From the IMG/VR virus record IMGVR_UViG_3300028027_000166, positions 1-30,351 of that record: 30,351 nt of DNA; one strand, written 5' to 3'. Below the pieces are notes generated by a model. The model had not been told where the DNA came from. It did not search any database and saw nothing but the letters and a program-made list of their open reading frames with translations. Made by a program: the position numbers and the translations under genes. This stretch comes from a virus. Positions 13,397 to 19,607 of the stretch are shown here, piece after piece; the first letter of the stretch is position 1; every line of letters begins with the position of its first letter.

Positions 13397-13575
13397 AGAT
13401 GGATGACCAAAAAGACTACTCAGGTATCTGGATTAACCTAATGGCAGAAGTAAAAGTGTTGCACCACTACTGTCTAGCAGGTGACTGGACTAGTGCAATC
13501 AAGACAGCCAAGAACTGTAGTAAGTATGCAGATGATTTATCTCTTGTTCTTAAAGAAATGTCCGAGGTAAAATGA
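13393..13575 (+). CDS. 60-residue helical protein
   Basis: MKMDDQKDYSGIWINLMAEV then KVLHHYCLAGDWTSAIKTAK. The frame is open further upstream, but the start at 13393 fits the ATGA overlap with the previous stop, so the shorter form is preferred. The helix-rich sequence has a TPR-like LMAEVKVLHHYCLAGDWTSA pairing, too short to name. The function is unknown. Confidence 0.55.
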   Translation: MKMDDQKDYSGIWINLMAEVKVLHHYCLAGDWTSAIKTAKNCSKYADDLSLVLKEMSEVK

Positions 13576-13655
13576 TTATCCCATTTGTTCTTATATTGGG
13601 TTTATTAGCAGGATTAGGGTTAGTAGCCCTAATTCTTTGGATTGGGAGTGATTAA
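13572..13655 (+). CDS. 27-residue membrane peptide
   Basis: MIIPFVLILGLLAGLGLVAL then ILWIGSD is almost entirely one hydrophobic helix. It starts in an ATGA overlap and its TAA overlaps the exonuclease ATG as TAATG. It is the second single-pass micro-protein in this operon, and its frame fits exactly between neighbours. The function is unknown. Confidence 0.5.
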   Translation: MIIPFVLILGLLAGLGLVALILWIGSD

Positions 13656-14260
13656 TGGAACAAAGAACAGAAGAATGGTTCGCAGCCAGACTAGGCAAGG
13701 TAACAGCTAGTAAGGTATCTGCAGTCTTGGCTAAGAAGGATTCAGCAACTAGAGCAGATTACTTGACAGACTTAGTTCTCGAAAGACTTACTGGCAAGCA
13801 ACAGGAGTTCTACCAGAATGAAGCTATGCAATGGGGAACAGATACAGAACCACAAGCAAGGATGGCTTATGAAGCATATAGAAATGTCTTGGTGGATGAA
13901 GCAGGTTTTATTGACCATCCTACCATTGCTAATTTTGGTTGCAGCCCTGATGGTATGGTTGAAGAAGAAGGGCTTATTGAAATAAAATGCCCAAACTCTA
14001 AAACCCATCTTTCTACTCTATTGAGTGGTAAAGCACCGACCAAGTATATTCCTCAGATGCAAACTCAAATGGCTGTGATGAACCGCCAATGGTGTGACTT
14101 TGTATCTTTTGATCCAAGGCTTCCAGAGGATTTGCAGTTGTTTGTTGTCCGAGTAAATCGAGATGATGAATATATTGCAAAGCTCGAAGAAGAAGTAGTA
14201 GTTTTTTTAGATGAAGTAAACGAAACAGTAAATAAATTGAAAGATATTAGTGTAAAATGA
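13655..14260 (+). CDS. YqaJ-type viral exonuclease
   Basis: A 201-residue lambda-exonuclease-fold 5'-3' nuclease. The opening RTEEWFAARLGKVTASKVSA is the YqaJ signature. Catalytic residues are visible at E65 (TEP), D99 (CSPDG, 96-100), and E109 and K111 (LIEIKCP). PQMQTQMAVM (133-142) is the conserved helix after the core. It would resect duplex DNA so the DUF1071 protein can anneal the exposed strands. The start is in TAATG with the preceding peptide gene. Confidence 0.92.
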   Translation: MEQRTEEWFAARLGKVTASKVSAVLAKKDSATRADYLTDLVLERLTGKQQEFYQNEAMQWGTDTEPQARMAYEAYRNVLVDEAGFIDHPTIANFGCSPDGMVEEEGLIEIKCPNSKTHLSTLLSGKAPTKYIPQMQTQMAVMNRQWCDFVSFDPRLPEDLQLFVVRVNRDDEYIAKLEEEVVVFLDEVNETVNKLKDISVK

Positions 14261-14264
14261 CGAA

Positions 14265-14295
14265 AAGCCTAGAGAGCTACGAACTCTTTAGGCTT
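14265..14295 (+). other. 12-bp hairpin between exonuclease and homing-endonuclease genes
   Basis: AAGCCTAGAGAG pairs with CTCTTTAGGCTT over 12 bp, with one G-T wobble and the loop CTACGAA. It fills the 65-base gap between the exonuclease stop and the HNH start, with no T-run after it. It may reduce read-through or delay expression of the HNH gene; such structures guard several T4 homing-endonuclease genes. Confidence 0.55.
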
Positions 14296-14325
14296 CTCTA
14301 ACCACCACAATTATCGGAGAATTGC

Positions 14326-14805
14326 ATGGCTGTCCAAGACTTTACACTATCTAAAGAATACCTACAATCTTTGTTTAATTACAGAGATGGTGAACTTTAC
14401 TGGAAAAAAAGAAATCAAAGAAAAGCTGGTTGCATTAATGGTGAAAACTACAAACATATTGTAATTAATAAGAACCTATATAAAGCTCATAGGTTAATTT
14501 TTATGTTGCATCATGGATATATGCCAGAGTTCATAGACCATATAGATAACGATAGATTAAACAACAGAATAGAAAATTTAAGACCAGCGACAAAGCAAGA
14601 AAACTGTTGGAACAGAGTAATAAATAAAAACAACAAGTCTGGTATTAAAGGTGTTTCTTGGTGCAAATTGACTAAGAAATGGAGAGTTCAAGGTAGGTTA
14701 GATAACAAGGTAGTTTATTTAGGAGTCTATCCAACATTGGAAGAAGCAGCAAAAGTAATAGCAAATTTTAGGTTTATCAATCATGGCAATTTTGCCAAGT
14801 ATTAA
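14326..14805 (+). CDS. HNH-AP2 homing endonuclease (free-standing)
   Basis: A 159-residue protein. YRDGELYWKKR (19-29) is the usual N-terminal region. The HNH core runs through KAHRLIFMLHHGY (53-65), FIDHIDNDRLNNRIENLRPA (69-88) and QENCWNR. An AP2-like DNA-binding domain follows (GIKGVSWCKLTKKWRVQ to VIANF, about 106-148). Free-standing HNH-AP2 endonucleases are selfish elements that spread by cutting DNA. CGGAGA lies 7 bases before the ATG. Its stop codon is embedded in the TAAGGAG ribosome site of the SSB-like gene, showing a tight insertion between two recombination genes. Confidence 0.9.
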   Translation: MAVQDFTLSKEYLQSLFNYRDGELYWKKRNQRKAGCINGENYKHIVINKNLYKAHRLIFMLHHGYMPEFIDHIDNDRLNNRIENLRPATKQENCWNRVINKNNKSGIKGVSWCKLTKKWRVQGRLDNKVVYLGVYPTLEEAAKVIANFRFINHGNFAKY

Positions 14806-14815
14806 GGAGAAGTAA

Positions 14816-15052
14816 ATGGGTGTTAAGAAACAACTAAAAGCTAAAGCAGGTACTTACACAAACAAGCAAGGTGAAGAAAAAACTCGCTATGTCAATGTAG
14901 GTGTTTTATTGGAAACTGGTAAAGGTGAGATGCTAAAGATTGAATCTTTGCCTGTGCCTTTTGATGGATGGATCTACTTTGCAGATATTGAGAAGCGAGA
15001 AGTAGGTCAGAACCCTACAGCAACTCCACTAGCGGATGATGTCCCATTCTAA
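14816..15052 (+). CDS. SSB-like single-stranded DNA-binding protein with DDVPF tail
   Basis: A 78-residue protein. KAKAGTYTNKQGEEKTRYVN then VGVLLETGKGEMLKIESLPV looks like an OB-type beta-barrel sequence used by small phage SSB-like proteins. The C-terminus ADDVPF closely mimics the SSB acidic tip (DDDIPF), which recruits repair and replication proteins. TAAGGAG lies 6 bases before the ATG. It completes a recombination set with the annealing protein and YqaJ. The fold call is inference; the tail is directly visible. Confidence 0.65.
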   Translation: MGVKKQLKAKAGTYTNKQGEEKTRYVNVGVLLETGKGEMLKIESLPVPFDGWIYFADIEKREVGQNPTATPLADDVPF

Positions 15053-15147
15053 CTAACAATGGGCAAAAGCGGATGCTATTGTGCGACACCTGTATAAGGA
15101 TCGTATTGCAGATAGTGCAGCGAGTAGCCCAGTTTTGAAAGGTTTAT

Positions 15148-15522
15148 ATGAGTCAGAGAGAAATGAAACAAAAGCGAATCCAGTATTTATTACTCAGGAT
15201 GCAAAAAGAACCAATGAACTGTCACCAGATGGCAGACTCCGTTAATCTTAGCCTCAAGTCATTTTCAAAGTATTTGACAGAGATGCGCTTTAAGAAGCAG
15301 GTCTATATCGATCACTATGCTAGGAGTGATGCAGGTGCTTATACTGTTTACTACAAGACTGGTAACTTACCGGATGCAGAAAAGCCATTGCCATTCAGCC
15401 AGCAAGAATACAACAGACGATACAAGCTCAAGACAAGAGAACCATTGAGAAGAATACCAAAGGTAGTAGTAAGACCTGACTATGCAGCTCATTGGCTTTT
15501 TAACCCCATAGCAGAGGTTTAA
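15148..15522 (+). CDS. Winged-helix DNA-binding protein (putative transcription regulator)
   Basis: A 124-residue protein. RIQYLLLRMQKEPMNCHQMA then DSVNLSLKSFSKYLTEMRFK is a clear helix-turn-helix arrangement (MADSVNLSLKSFSKYLTEM as turn and recognition helices), followed by a beta-wing VYIDHYARSDAGAYTVYY. A basic Arg/Lys tail ends YAAHWLFNPIAEV. It may regulate early transcription. The 95-base gap before it (15053-15147) has only a weak GAAAGG ribosome site and no convincing hairpin. Confidence 0.6.
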   Translation: MSQREMKQKRIQYLLLRMQKEPMNCHQMADSVNLSLKSFSKYLTEMRFKKQVYIDHYARSDAGAYTVYYKTGNLPDAEKPLPFSQQEYNRRYKLKTREPLRRIPKVVVRPDYAAHWLFNPIAEV

Positions 15523-15702
15523 ATGATTAAGGAATGGATTGAGAGGATTAGAAAGAGTCTAGTCGGCATGGTTATTATTTTTGTTATTGGCAACAGTTTT
15601 GGTGGTCTTGGTGCTTACTACACAATTGCTCAAGACTGTTCAGTTATGGGGATGTTCAGAATGGGAATGACTCCATACAGTTGCAAGAGGTTAATCCCAT
15701 GA
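15523..15702 (+). CDS. 59-residue membrane protein
   Basis: MIKEWIERIRKSLVGMVIIF then VIGNSFGGLGAYYTIAQDCS. A basic amphipathic start precedes one transmembrane segment (about 14-33) and a Cys-containing tail. It starts directly after the previous TAA and ends in an ATGA overlap. The function is unknown. Confidence 0.6.
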   Translation: MIKEWIERIRKSLVGMVIIFVIGNSFGGLGAYYTIAQDCSVMGMFRMGMTPYSCKRLIP

Positions 15703-15845
15703 TTATTGACCCAGTAGATTTGGCAGATAGACTGTATGAACTTTTGCAAGCAAGGCTACCTAATGGTGGATATGTTGTAAAAAAACAACACAGAGAGACA
15801 GTAATAATGGCAGAAACTTTATTAAGGGAGTTATTTGAAAGATGA
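15699..15845 (+). CDS. 48-residue helical protein
   Basis: MIIDPVDLADRLYELLQARL then PNGGYVVKKQHRETVIMAET then LLRELFER. It is an amphipathic-helix-rich soluble protein with ATGA overlaps at both ends. No family is recognised. Confidence 0.6.
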   Translation: MIIDPVDLADRLYELLQARLPNGGYVVKKQHRETVIMAETLLRELFER

Positions 15846-16150
15846 AACCAGTTGCATGGATGCGTAGGCAAGGTAAAAGAATTATTAGGATTACTCCTGA
15901 GCAAATTAGGCAAGATGACGAGCCACTTTATACAGCACCTAATTTAGATGTTGCAACTGTCAGGGATGTTAATGGAAAAATCATTGCTGTTACATTGATT
16001 GATGATGAACACAGCGTTAAAGATGTTTTATGGCAATCACCAAGAGAGTTAAGTGATGAGGAAATAGGCGAACTATTTAGTAAATATGGTGAAAAAGATA
16101 AATGGTTTGATTTTGCTAGAGCAATACTAAAGAAAGCGAGTGAAAAATGA
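15842..16150 (+). CDS. Phage protein with PLYTAP motif, 102 aa
   Basis: MKPVAWM at the start and DDEPLYTAPNLD near residue 26 form a recurring phage motif (KPVAWM...PLYTAP). The C-terminal LSDEEIGELFSKYGEKDKWF plus FARAILKKASEK is a separate recurring tail (L-x-D-E-E-I ... FARAI). The last codons lie in a 36-base segment duplicated at the end of the zinc-finger gene at 16364. Its biochemical role is unknown. ATGA overlaps link it on both sides. Confidence 0.7.
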   Translation: MKPVAWMRRQGKRIIRITPEQIRQDDEPLYTAPNLDVATVRDVNGKIIAVTLIDDEHSVKDVLWQSPRELSDEEIGELFSKYGEKDKWFDFARAILKKASEK

Positions 16151-16152
16151 AT
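16117..16152 (+). repeat. 36-base direct repeat, copy 1
   Basis: It begins TAGAGCAATACTAAAGAAAG and matches 16564-16599 at 35 of 36 positions, 447 bases apart. It encodes R-A-I-L-K-K-A-S-E-K plus stop, and includes the next gene's ATGA junction. Here it is the natural end of the FARAI domain, so this is probably the donor copy. Confidence 0.85.
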
Positions 16153-16371
16153 TTAAATAAAGAGTTTGCTAAAAGATTGAATGAAATTAACTTACAAGAT
16201 AAACCATCAGAACCAATTATGGCTTTAGGTTACATCATGCGGGATTGGTTATCTGTTATTGCTGACAAGCCTGAAATTGATGTTGGTGCTGGTATGAGTT
16301 GTTTTAACCTTTGGGCAGAAGTTGAGGGTCAAAAAGTATTTATTGAAATAAAAAAGGCTAATAATGGCTAA
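16147..16371 (+). CDS. Small acidic protein, 74 aa
   Basis: MNLNKEFAKRLNEINLQDKP then SEPIMALGYIMRDWLSVIAD. Helical first half, then a beta-like tail with FNLWAEVEGQKVFIEIKK. No family is recognised. It overlaps the next gene by 8 bases (ATGGCTAA). Confidence 0.6.
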   Translation: MNLNKEFAKRLNEINLQDKPSEPIMALGYIMRDWLSVIADKPEIDVGAGMSCFNLWAEVEGQKVFIEIKKANNG

Positions 16372-16597
16372 GTTTAAAAACCATGTTGTTGAAAAAGATG
16401 GCGACTGGACTGAATGGGTTTATCCAAATAGAAAGTTATATAAGATGGCTTGCTGTGATTGCGGTCTTGTCCATGATATGCAGTTTGCTTTAGTAAAAAG
16501 AGGTTTAGGTAAAGCGATTGTATTCAGAGCAAGACGAAATAATAAATCAACAGGTCAGGTTCGTAGAGCAATACTAAAGAAAGCGAGTGAGAAATGA
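16364..16597 (+). CDS. CCDCGL zinc-finger phage protein with recombined C-terminus, 77 aa
   Basis: MAKFKNHVVEKDGDWTEWVY then KMACCDCGLVHDMQFALVKR. The C-C-D-C-G-L-V-H-x-x-Q-F core and RARRNNKSTGQVRR end match a small family widespread in phages, with a Cys/His metal knuckle and unknown function. The family normally ends soon after the Arg-rich RR segment. Here the last ten residues (RAILKKASEK) are copied from the gene at 15842 by the 36-base duplication. The body is intact, so activity is probably kept. Confidence 0.7.
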   Translation: MAKFKNHVVEKDGDWTEWVYPNRKLYKMACCDCGLVHDMQFALVKRGLGKAIVFRARRNNKSTGQVRRAILKKASEK

Positions 16598-16599
16598 AT
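16564..16599 (+). repeat. 36-base direct repeat, copy 2
   Basis: Second copy of 16117-16152, with one G for A change at 16591. It forms the fused 3' end of the zinc-finger gene and supplies the ATGA start junction of the following gene. Homologous recombination between copies would delete about 447 bases, including two genes. Confidence 0.85.
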
Positions 16600-16845
16600 G
16601 ATGAACTAACAAAAGATTTTTGGACTCAGGTCAATGAAATTGAGCAGTTGAGCTGTAAAGTAAATAGTTGTCAGTCTATAATTGCCATCTGCGCAGAAAG
16701 AGCTTTAGGTGATGACTCTGGTGCATTGTGGGCTGCCTCAGATATTCTTAACGATATAGAATCCAAATTGGATGACAGAGTTCACAAATTATTAATGATT
16801 TATAGACAAATTCAAGAACCAGTTAAAAAGGCTAAAAAAAAATGA
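16594..16845 (+). CDS. Helical protein, 83 aa
   Basis: MNDELTKDFWTQVNEIEQLS, ALWAASDILNDIESKLDDRV then HKLLMIYRQIQEPVKKAKKK. An all-helical, four-helix-like protein with three cysteines in the middle and a basic tail. Its start lies in the duplicated 36-base segment. No family is recognised. Confidence 0.6.
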   Translation: MNDELTKDFWTQVNEIEQLSCKVNSCQSIIAICAERALGDDSGALWAASDILNDIESKLDDRVHKLLMIYRQIQEPVKKAKKK

Positions 16846-16943
16846 CACTAGAAAAAGACTTTACCCTCTCAGAAGATGAACTAGCAGTAATCAGAGAAGC
16901 TATTAGACGAACAATGGAACAATATTTAGCGAGCTTGCAATGA
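16842..16943 (+). CDS. 33-residue helical micro-protein
   Basis: MTLEKDFTLSEDELAVIREA then IRRTMEQYLASLQ, essentially one amphipathic helix. It is coupled by ATGA at both ends. The perfect fit supports a real but unknown gene. Confidence 0.5.
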   Translation: MTLEKDFTLSEDELAVIREAIRRTMEQYLASLQ

Positions 16944-17149
16944 TTAGATGGTCAGGAACTATACTGTGTTTGATAGGTATAGCCCTGACTTCTCTCAATA
17001 TATACCCTTTAAACCTCTTATTTGGGCTTGTAGGCAGTTTTCTGTGGACAGTCCAAGGCTACCTATACAGAGATAACGCTTTGCTCTTAGTGGAGCTTGT
17101 AGCAGTTCTTATTTATATAGCAGGAATAGTTAGTTTATTTATATATTGA
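16940..17149 (+). CDS. Small multi-pass membrane protein (DUF6552-like), 69 aa
   Basis: Three hydrophobic segments: SGTILCLIGIALTSLNIY, LNLLFGLVGSFLWTVQGYLY and LLLVELVAVLIYIAGIVSLF. A Trp-xx-Gly-Tyr pair lies between the second and third. The N-I-Y-P-L-N and L-W-x-x-x-G features recall DUF6552-type proteins of phages and marine bacteria; this is a weak memory. It is the last gene of the rightward operon, ending 70 bases before the convergent phosphoesterase gene. Confidence 0.6.
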   Translation: MIRWSGTILCLIGIALTSLNIYPLNLLFGLVGSFLWTVQGYLYRDNALLLVELVAVLIYIAGIVSLFIY

Positions 17150-17165
17150 CTAAAGTTTCATGCAC

Positions 17166-17218
17166 TTTTGTAAAGAATAAGAAACATTTTGTAAAGTTAT
17201 TGGAAGATAATTGTAAAG
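17166..17218. repeat. Three TTGTAAAG direct repeats between convergent operons
   Basis: TTTTGTAAAG (17166-17175), TTTTGTAAAG (17187-17196) and AATTGTAAAG (17209-17218) are spaced 21 and 22 bases apart, two helical turns. They fill the 69-base gap where rightward and leftward transcription meet. I see no strong hairpin terminator in the gap. A protein-binding array or replication/termination site is possible. Confidence 0.55.
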
Positions 17219-18223
17219 TTAAACAGTCCAAATCTTTCCTCGAAAAGTAACTTCACCTTTATCTTCATTCCAGACTTGCACTAACTCAGGTGGTAGCAAC
17301 TTACCATCTACAAAGGTTAGAACTGCGAATCCGCTTCTCCAGTCTTTAGGGTTATCCTCTGTGTAATCCGAAAATTGGTCACCCATTGGGTTAGCTAGGC
17401 ATCCTGTCTGGACACCATAGCGAGTTCCCTTGTAGTCTGTGAATGGCTCTACCTTTAGTTGGTGAGTATGACCTGTGACAATAGAAGTGCCAGCAAAGGT
17501 TGTGTTGTTTGACCCTGCATAGCGACCACCTTTCCATCTGTGCTTAATCACAGTATCCTCATTGATCCAGAATGACCAACAAGGTTGCCATAGTGGAAAA
17601 TGGTCTTTAAGGGTAAATCCTTGGACTCCTTCATACTGTGGAGCTTGAGCTGCTAGGAAGTTCTCGAATCGAGCATCATGGTTGCCTAGAGTCCAAATAA
17701 GATTAGACTTGTGGACTGAGGCTTCTTCGATAGCAGATAAATGGTCTTGGACTGCTTTGAGTTCTTCGATCACAGAAGGCTTTGAGTCCCAGCCAATTCT
17801 AGGATGTCGGCTGATAGATGCGCCATCAAAGGCATCACCATTATTGATAATAACTTCTGGCTTGTGGGCTTTAATGAATGTCAGCAATGCTCTAAAGGCT
17901 GTGCTGTAGTCCTCTGGGTAGAAGTGAGCATCTGAGAATACTACTACTGTGCCATTCTCAATGACTGTACCTCTGCGGACAGAGTGCCTAGTTTCTTCTA
18001 ACTTCTCTGCTAGTTTCTGCTTTGCTACTTCTTTATCAAAATTTATAACTCTTTTGCTAGGATTATTGGTCGCTAGAGTGATATTGTATTTACCCTCTAA
18101 ATAATTCCTGCGCCTCATAATATTTCTAGCATCAACACCTAGGGCTTTAGCCATCCCAGTTGGTGATTCTATTTGTTTCCAAAGCTCAATAAACTCTTGA
18201 TCGCTACAGGTTTGTTGTGGCAT
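17219..18223 (-). CDS. Calcineurin-like metallophosphoesterase with N-terminal HTH
   Basis: A 334-residue protein. Residues 6-45 form an HTH-like region (DQEFIELWKQIESPTGMAKA then ALGV). The catalytic set is complete: FSDAHF with D98 and H100, NNGDAFD with D130, GNHD at 180-183, H228, and TGHTH at 250-254. Such enzymes hydrolyse phosphomono- or diesters with two metal ions. Phage versions may act on DNA ends or nucleotides; the substrate is unknown. It is the last gene of the late leftward transcript. The ATG overlaps the SprT-like stop (TAATG). Confidence 0.85.
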   Translation of the reverse strand: MPQQTCSDQEFIELWKQIESPTGMAKALGVDARNIMRRRNYLEGKYNITLATNNPSKRVINFDKEVAKQKLAEKLEETRHSVRRGTVIENGTVVVFSDAHFYPEDYSTAFRALLTFIKAHKPEVIINNGDAFDGASISRHPRIGWDSKPSVIEELKAVQDHLSAIEEASVHKSNLIWTLGNHDARFENFLAAQAPQYEGVQGFTLKDHFPLWQPCWSFWINEDTVIKHRWKGGRYAGSNNTTFAGTSIVTGHTHQLKVEPFTDYKGTRYGVQTGCLANPMGDQFSDYTEDNPKDWRSGFAVLTFVDGKLLPPELVQVWNEDKGEVTFRGKIWTV

Positions 18224-18564
18224 TAAAGTTCCTTGGGGTCAAATCCTAAAGTAATAGCAATCTTGTGAGATAACTCATTGAAATTAGCATCATGCTTATC
18301 CCAGTTTTTGCATCCCTTTAGGTATAGCCTCATATGGATAATTTCATGGGCTACAGTTTTTACAACAGTATCCAGATGCCCATTCTTTGCTTCAGAGATT
18401 CTGATGACATGGGGTTCTGGCTCGTATTCACCCAAGCAGGTAGGATCTTTATGGACTTCAAATCCTACTTGTTTAGATGGTGGTAAATTCCACCGATTGA
18501 AAGGTGGCAGACAAATTAACATCTCATAGACTGCTTGAACAGTTTGCGGAGTAACTAATTTCAT
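18223..18564 (-). CDS. SprT-like zinc metallopeptidase
   Basis: A 113-residue protein. The zinc motif HEIIH lies at 73-77 inside TVVKTVAHEIIHMRLYLKG, with a third-ligand candidate H91 in KHDANFNELS. The layout (HExxH, then about 13 residues, then HDxxF) fits the SprT-like gluzincin fold found in many phages. It may process a virion or host protein; no partner is evident. It lies between the lysozyme and phosphoesterase genes. The 20-base gap after it has no notable site. Confidence 0.8.
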   Translation of the reverse strand: MKLVTPQTVQAVYEMLICLPPFNRWNLPPSKQVGFEVHKDPTCLGEYEPEPHVIRISEAKNGHLDTVVKTVAHEIIHMRLYLKGCKNWDKHDANFNELSHKIAITLGFDPKEL

Positions 18565-18584
18565 CTGCCTAGTATCCTATTAAA

Positions 18585-19031
18585 TTATGACAAAAACAAG
18601 TCTCTTTCAACTTGCCTTCTTATAGTTAAACCTTTACTTGGTTTACCAAGGTTAAGATTCCACTTTAATATCTCTTTACCAGCTTCTTCCCATTTTTCTT
18701 CTAAAATGCGCTTTCTTAAGGTGCTGTTCTTTAGACGAGTAGCACCCAAGTTATAAGTCCAGCTAATAATAGCACCCATTTTAGGTTCATCATTACAGAT
18801 ATTAGGACATAGCTTAATAATAGAAGGAATGAAGCTACAAGTAATTGTATAAACCAAGATGTCAGTAGCAGTATCAATATCAATTTTGGAATCATTTAAG
18901 GTTACCTTAGTGCCATCTTTGTAATAAGTTGAGCCATATCCAATAGTAGGAACTCCAGCACTACAAAGGTAAGGAGTAGACCTAAAGCCTTCAAATCTCT
19001 TAATTAGATTTAATGCCTGACTAGGAATCAT
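18585..19031 (-). CDS. GH24 phage lysozyme (endolysin)
   Basis: A 148-residue protein. The catalytic region MIPSQALNLIKRFEGFR then STPYLCSAGVPTIGYGST gives E14, C23 and T29, matching the E-x8-D/C-x5-T pattern of T4-type lysozymes with Cys in place of the Asp. MGAIISWTYNLGA and LTIRRQVERDLF are conserved in the family. No signal peptide or SAR segment is seen, so a holin must release it. The ATG overlaps the upstream membrane gene as ATGA, a normal lysis cassette. Confidence 0.93.
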   Translation of the reverse strand: MIPSQALNLIKRFEGFRSTPYLCSAGVPTIGYGSTYYKDGTKVTLNDSKIDIDTATDILVYTITCSFIPSIIKLCPNICNDEPKMGAIISWTYNLGATRLKNSTLRKRILEEKWEEAGKEILKWNLNLGKPSKGLTIRRQVERDLFLS

Positions 19032-19495
19032 TTTTGTTGTTTTCTAAGAGTCCTATCAGCAAAGAAATAACCAGCAATCACAGCCATTAGACCAATGTCA
19101 AAGCTATCCATAATGAAATTCTGCTGATATAACTTTAATATCCATAAAGCCAATGAAACCTCTGCATATTGTGGTCTGATAGTAGAGTTCCACCCATCTA
19201 TCCATTTAATGCCAGATGGCTTGTAGGACTGTTTAATAGCCTCTGTGAAGGCTTCTGCTTCTTCTAGAGAGACATCTGCCTCTGCTTTGACTTGAATCTG
19301 TTTGATACCAAGTTCTGCCTGTACCTTCATAGACTCTAGGTTTCTAGCATGGTTCTTATCATCTAGCTCACCTTGCAATCTCATTCTTTCTATTTCTTGA
19401 GAGTGTTCTTGCTTTTTTACAAAGTAAGCTGAAACTTCACCCCAGACCATGCGAAAAGCTGAACCACCTAAAAAAGATAAGACTGCTTCAATCAT
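19028..19495 (-). CDS. Membrane protein with coiled coil, holin-like, 155 aa
   Basis: The N-terminus is hydrophobic (MIEAVLSFLGGSAFRMVW). A charged coiled coil follows at about 25-85 (HSQEIERMRLQGELDDKNHA). Two C-terminal hydrophobic segments (SLALWILKLYQQNFIM and DIGLMAVIAGYFFADR) follow a conserved-looking GIKWIDGWNSTIRPQYAE. The W-I-D-G-W-N-x-x-x-R-P motif with flanking membrane helices occurs in phage holin-position proteins. It lies directly upstream of the lysozyme, so a holin is plausible but not proven. Confidence 0.65.
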   Translation of the reverse strand: MIEAVLSFLGGSAFRMVWGEVSAYFVKKQEHSQEIERMRLQGELDDKNHARNLESMKVQAELGIKQIQVKAEADVSLEEAEAFTEAIKQSYKPSGIKWIDGWNSTIRPQYAEVSLALWILKLYQQNFIMDSFDIGLMAVIAGYFFADRTLRKQQK

Positions 19496-19607
19496 TTTTA
19501 ACCTTTAATTCTGCTGCTTTAAATCCTTGATAAAAAGCATAAAAATACTCATCAGGCAATGCTAATAGCTTAAATAACTCATACACTTCAGTATTATTTA
19601 AAGCCAT
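19488..19607 (-). CDS. 39-residue micro-protein in the lysis region
   Basis: MALNNTEVYELFKLLALPDE then YFYAFYQGFKAAELKVKND. It begins inside the end of the 81-residue membrane gene (14-base overlap) and its stop overlaps the holin-like start by 8 bases. An acidic, Tyr/Phe-rich helix with no membrane segment. Neighbour fit is the main support; the function is unknown. Confidence 0.5.
   Translation of the reverse strand: MALNNTEVYELFKLLALPDEYFYAFYQGFKAAELKVKND

Noticed and set aside
15085-15246. GTG-started 54-codon plus-strand frame in the gap before the HTH gene
   Set aside because: More than half of it overlaps the well-supported HTH gene in another frame, there is no ribosome site, and the sequence resembles nothing known.
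17150-17218. Bidirectional intrinsic terminator between the convergent operons
   Set aside because: Only a 5-bp GTTTC/GAAAC pairing with a 21-base loop was found and no T-run follows it, so the call is not supported.
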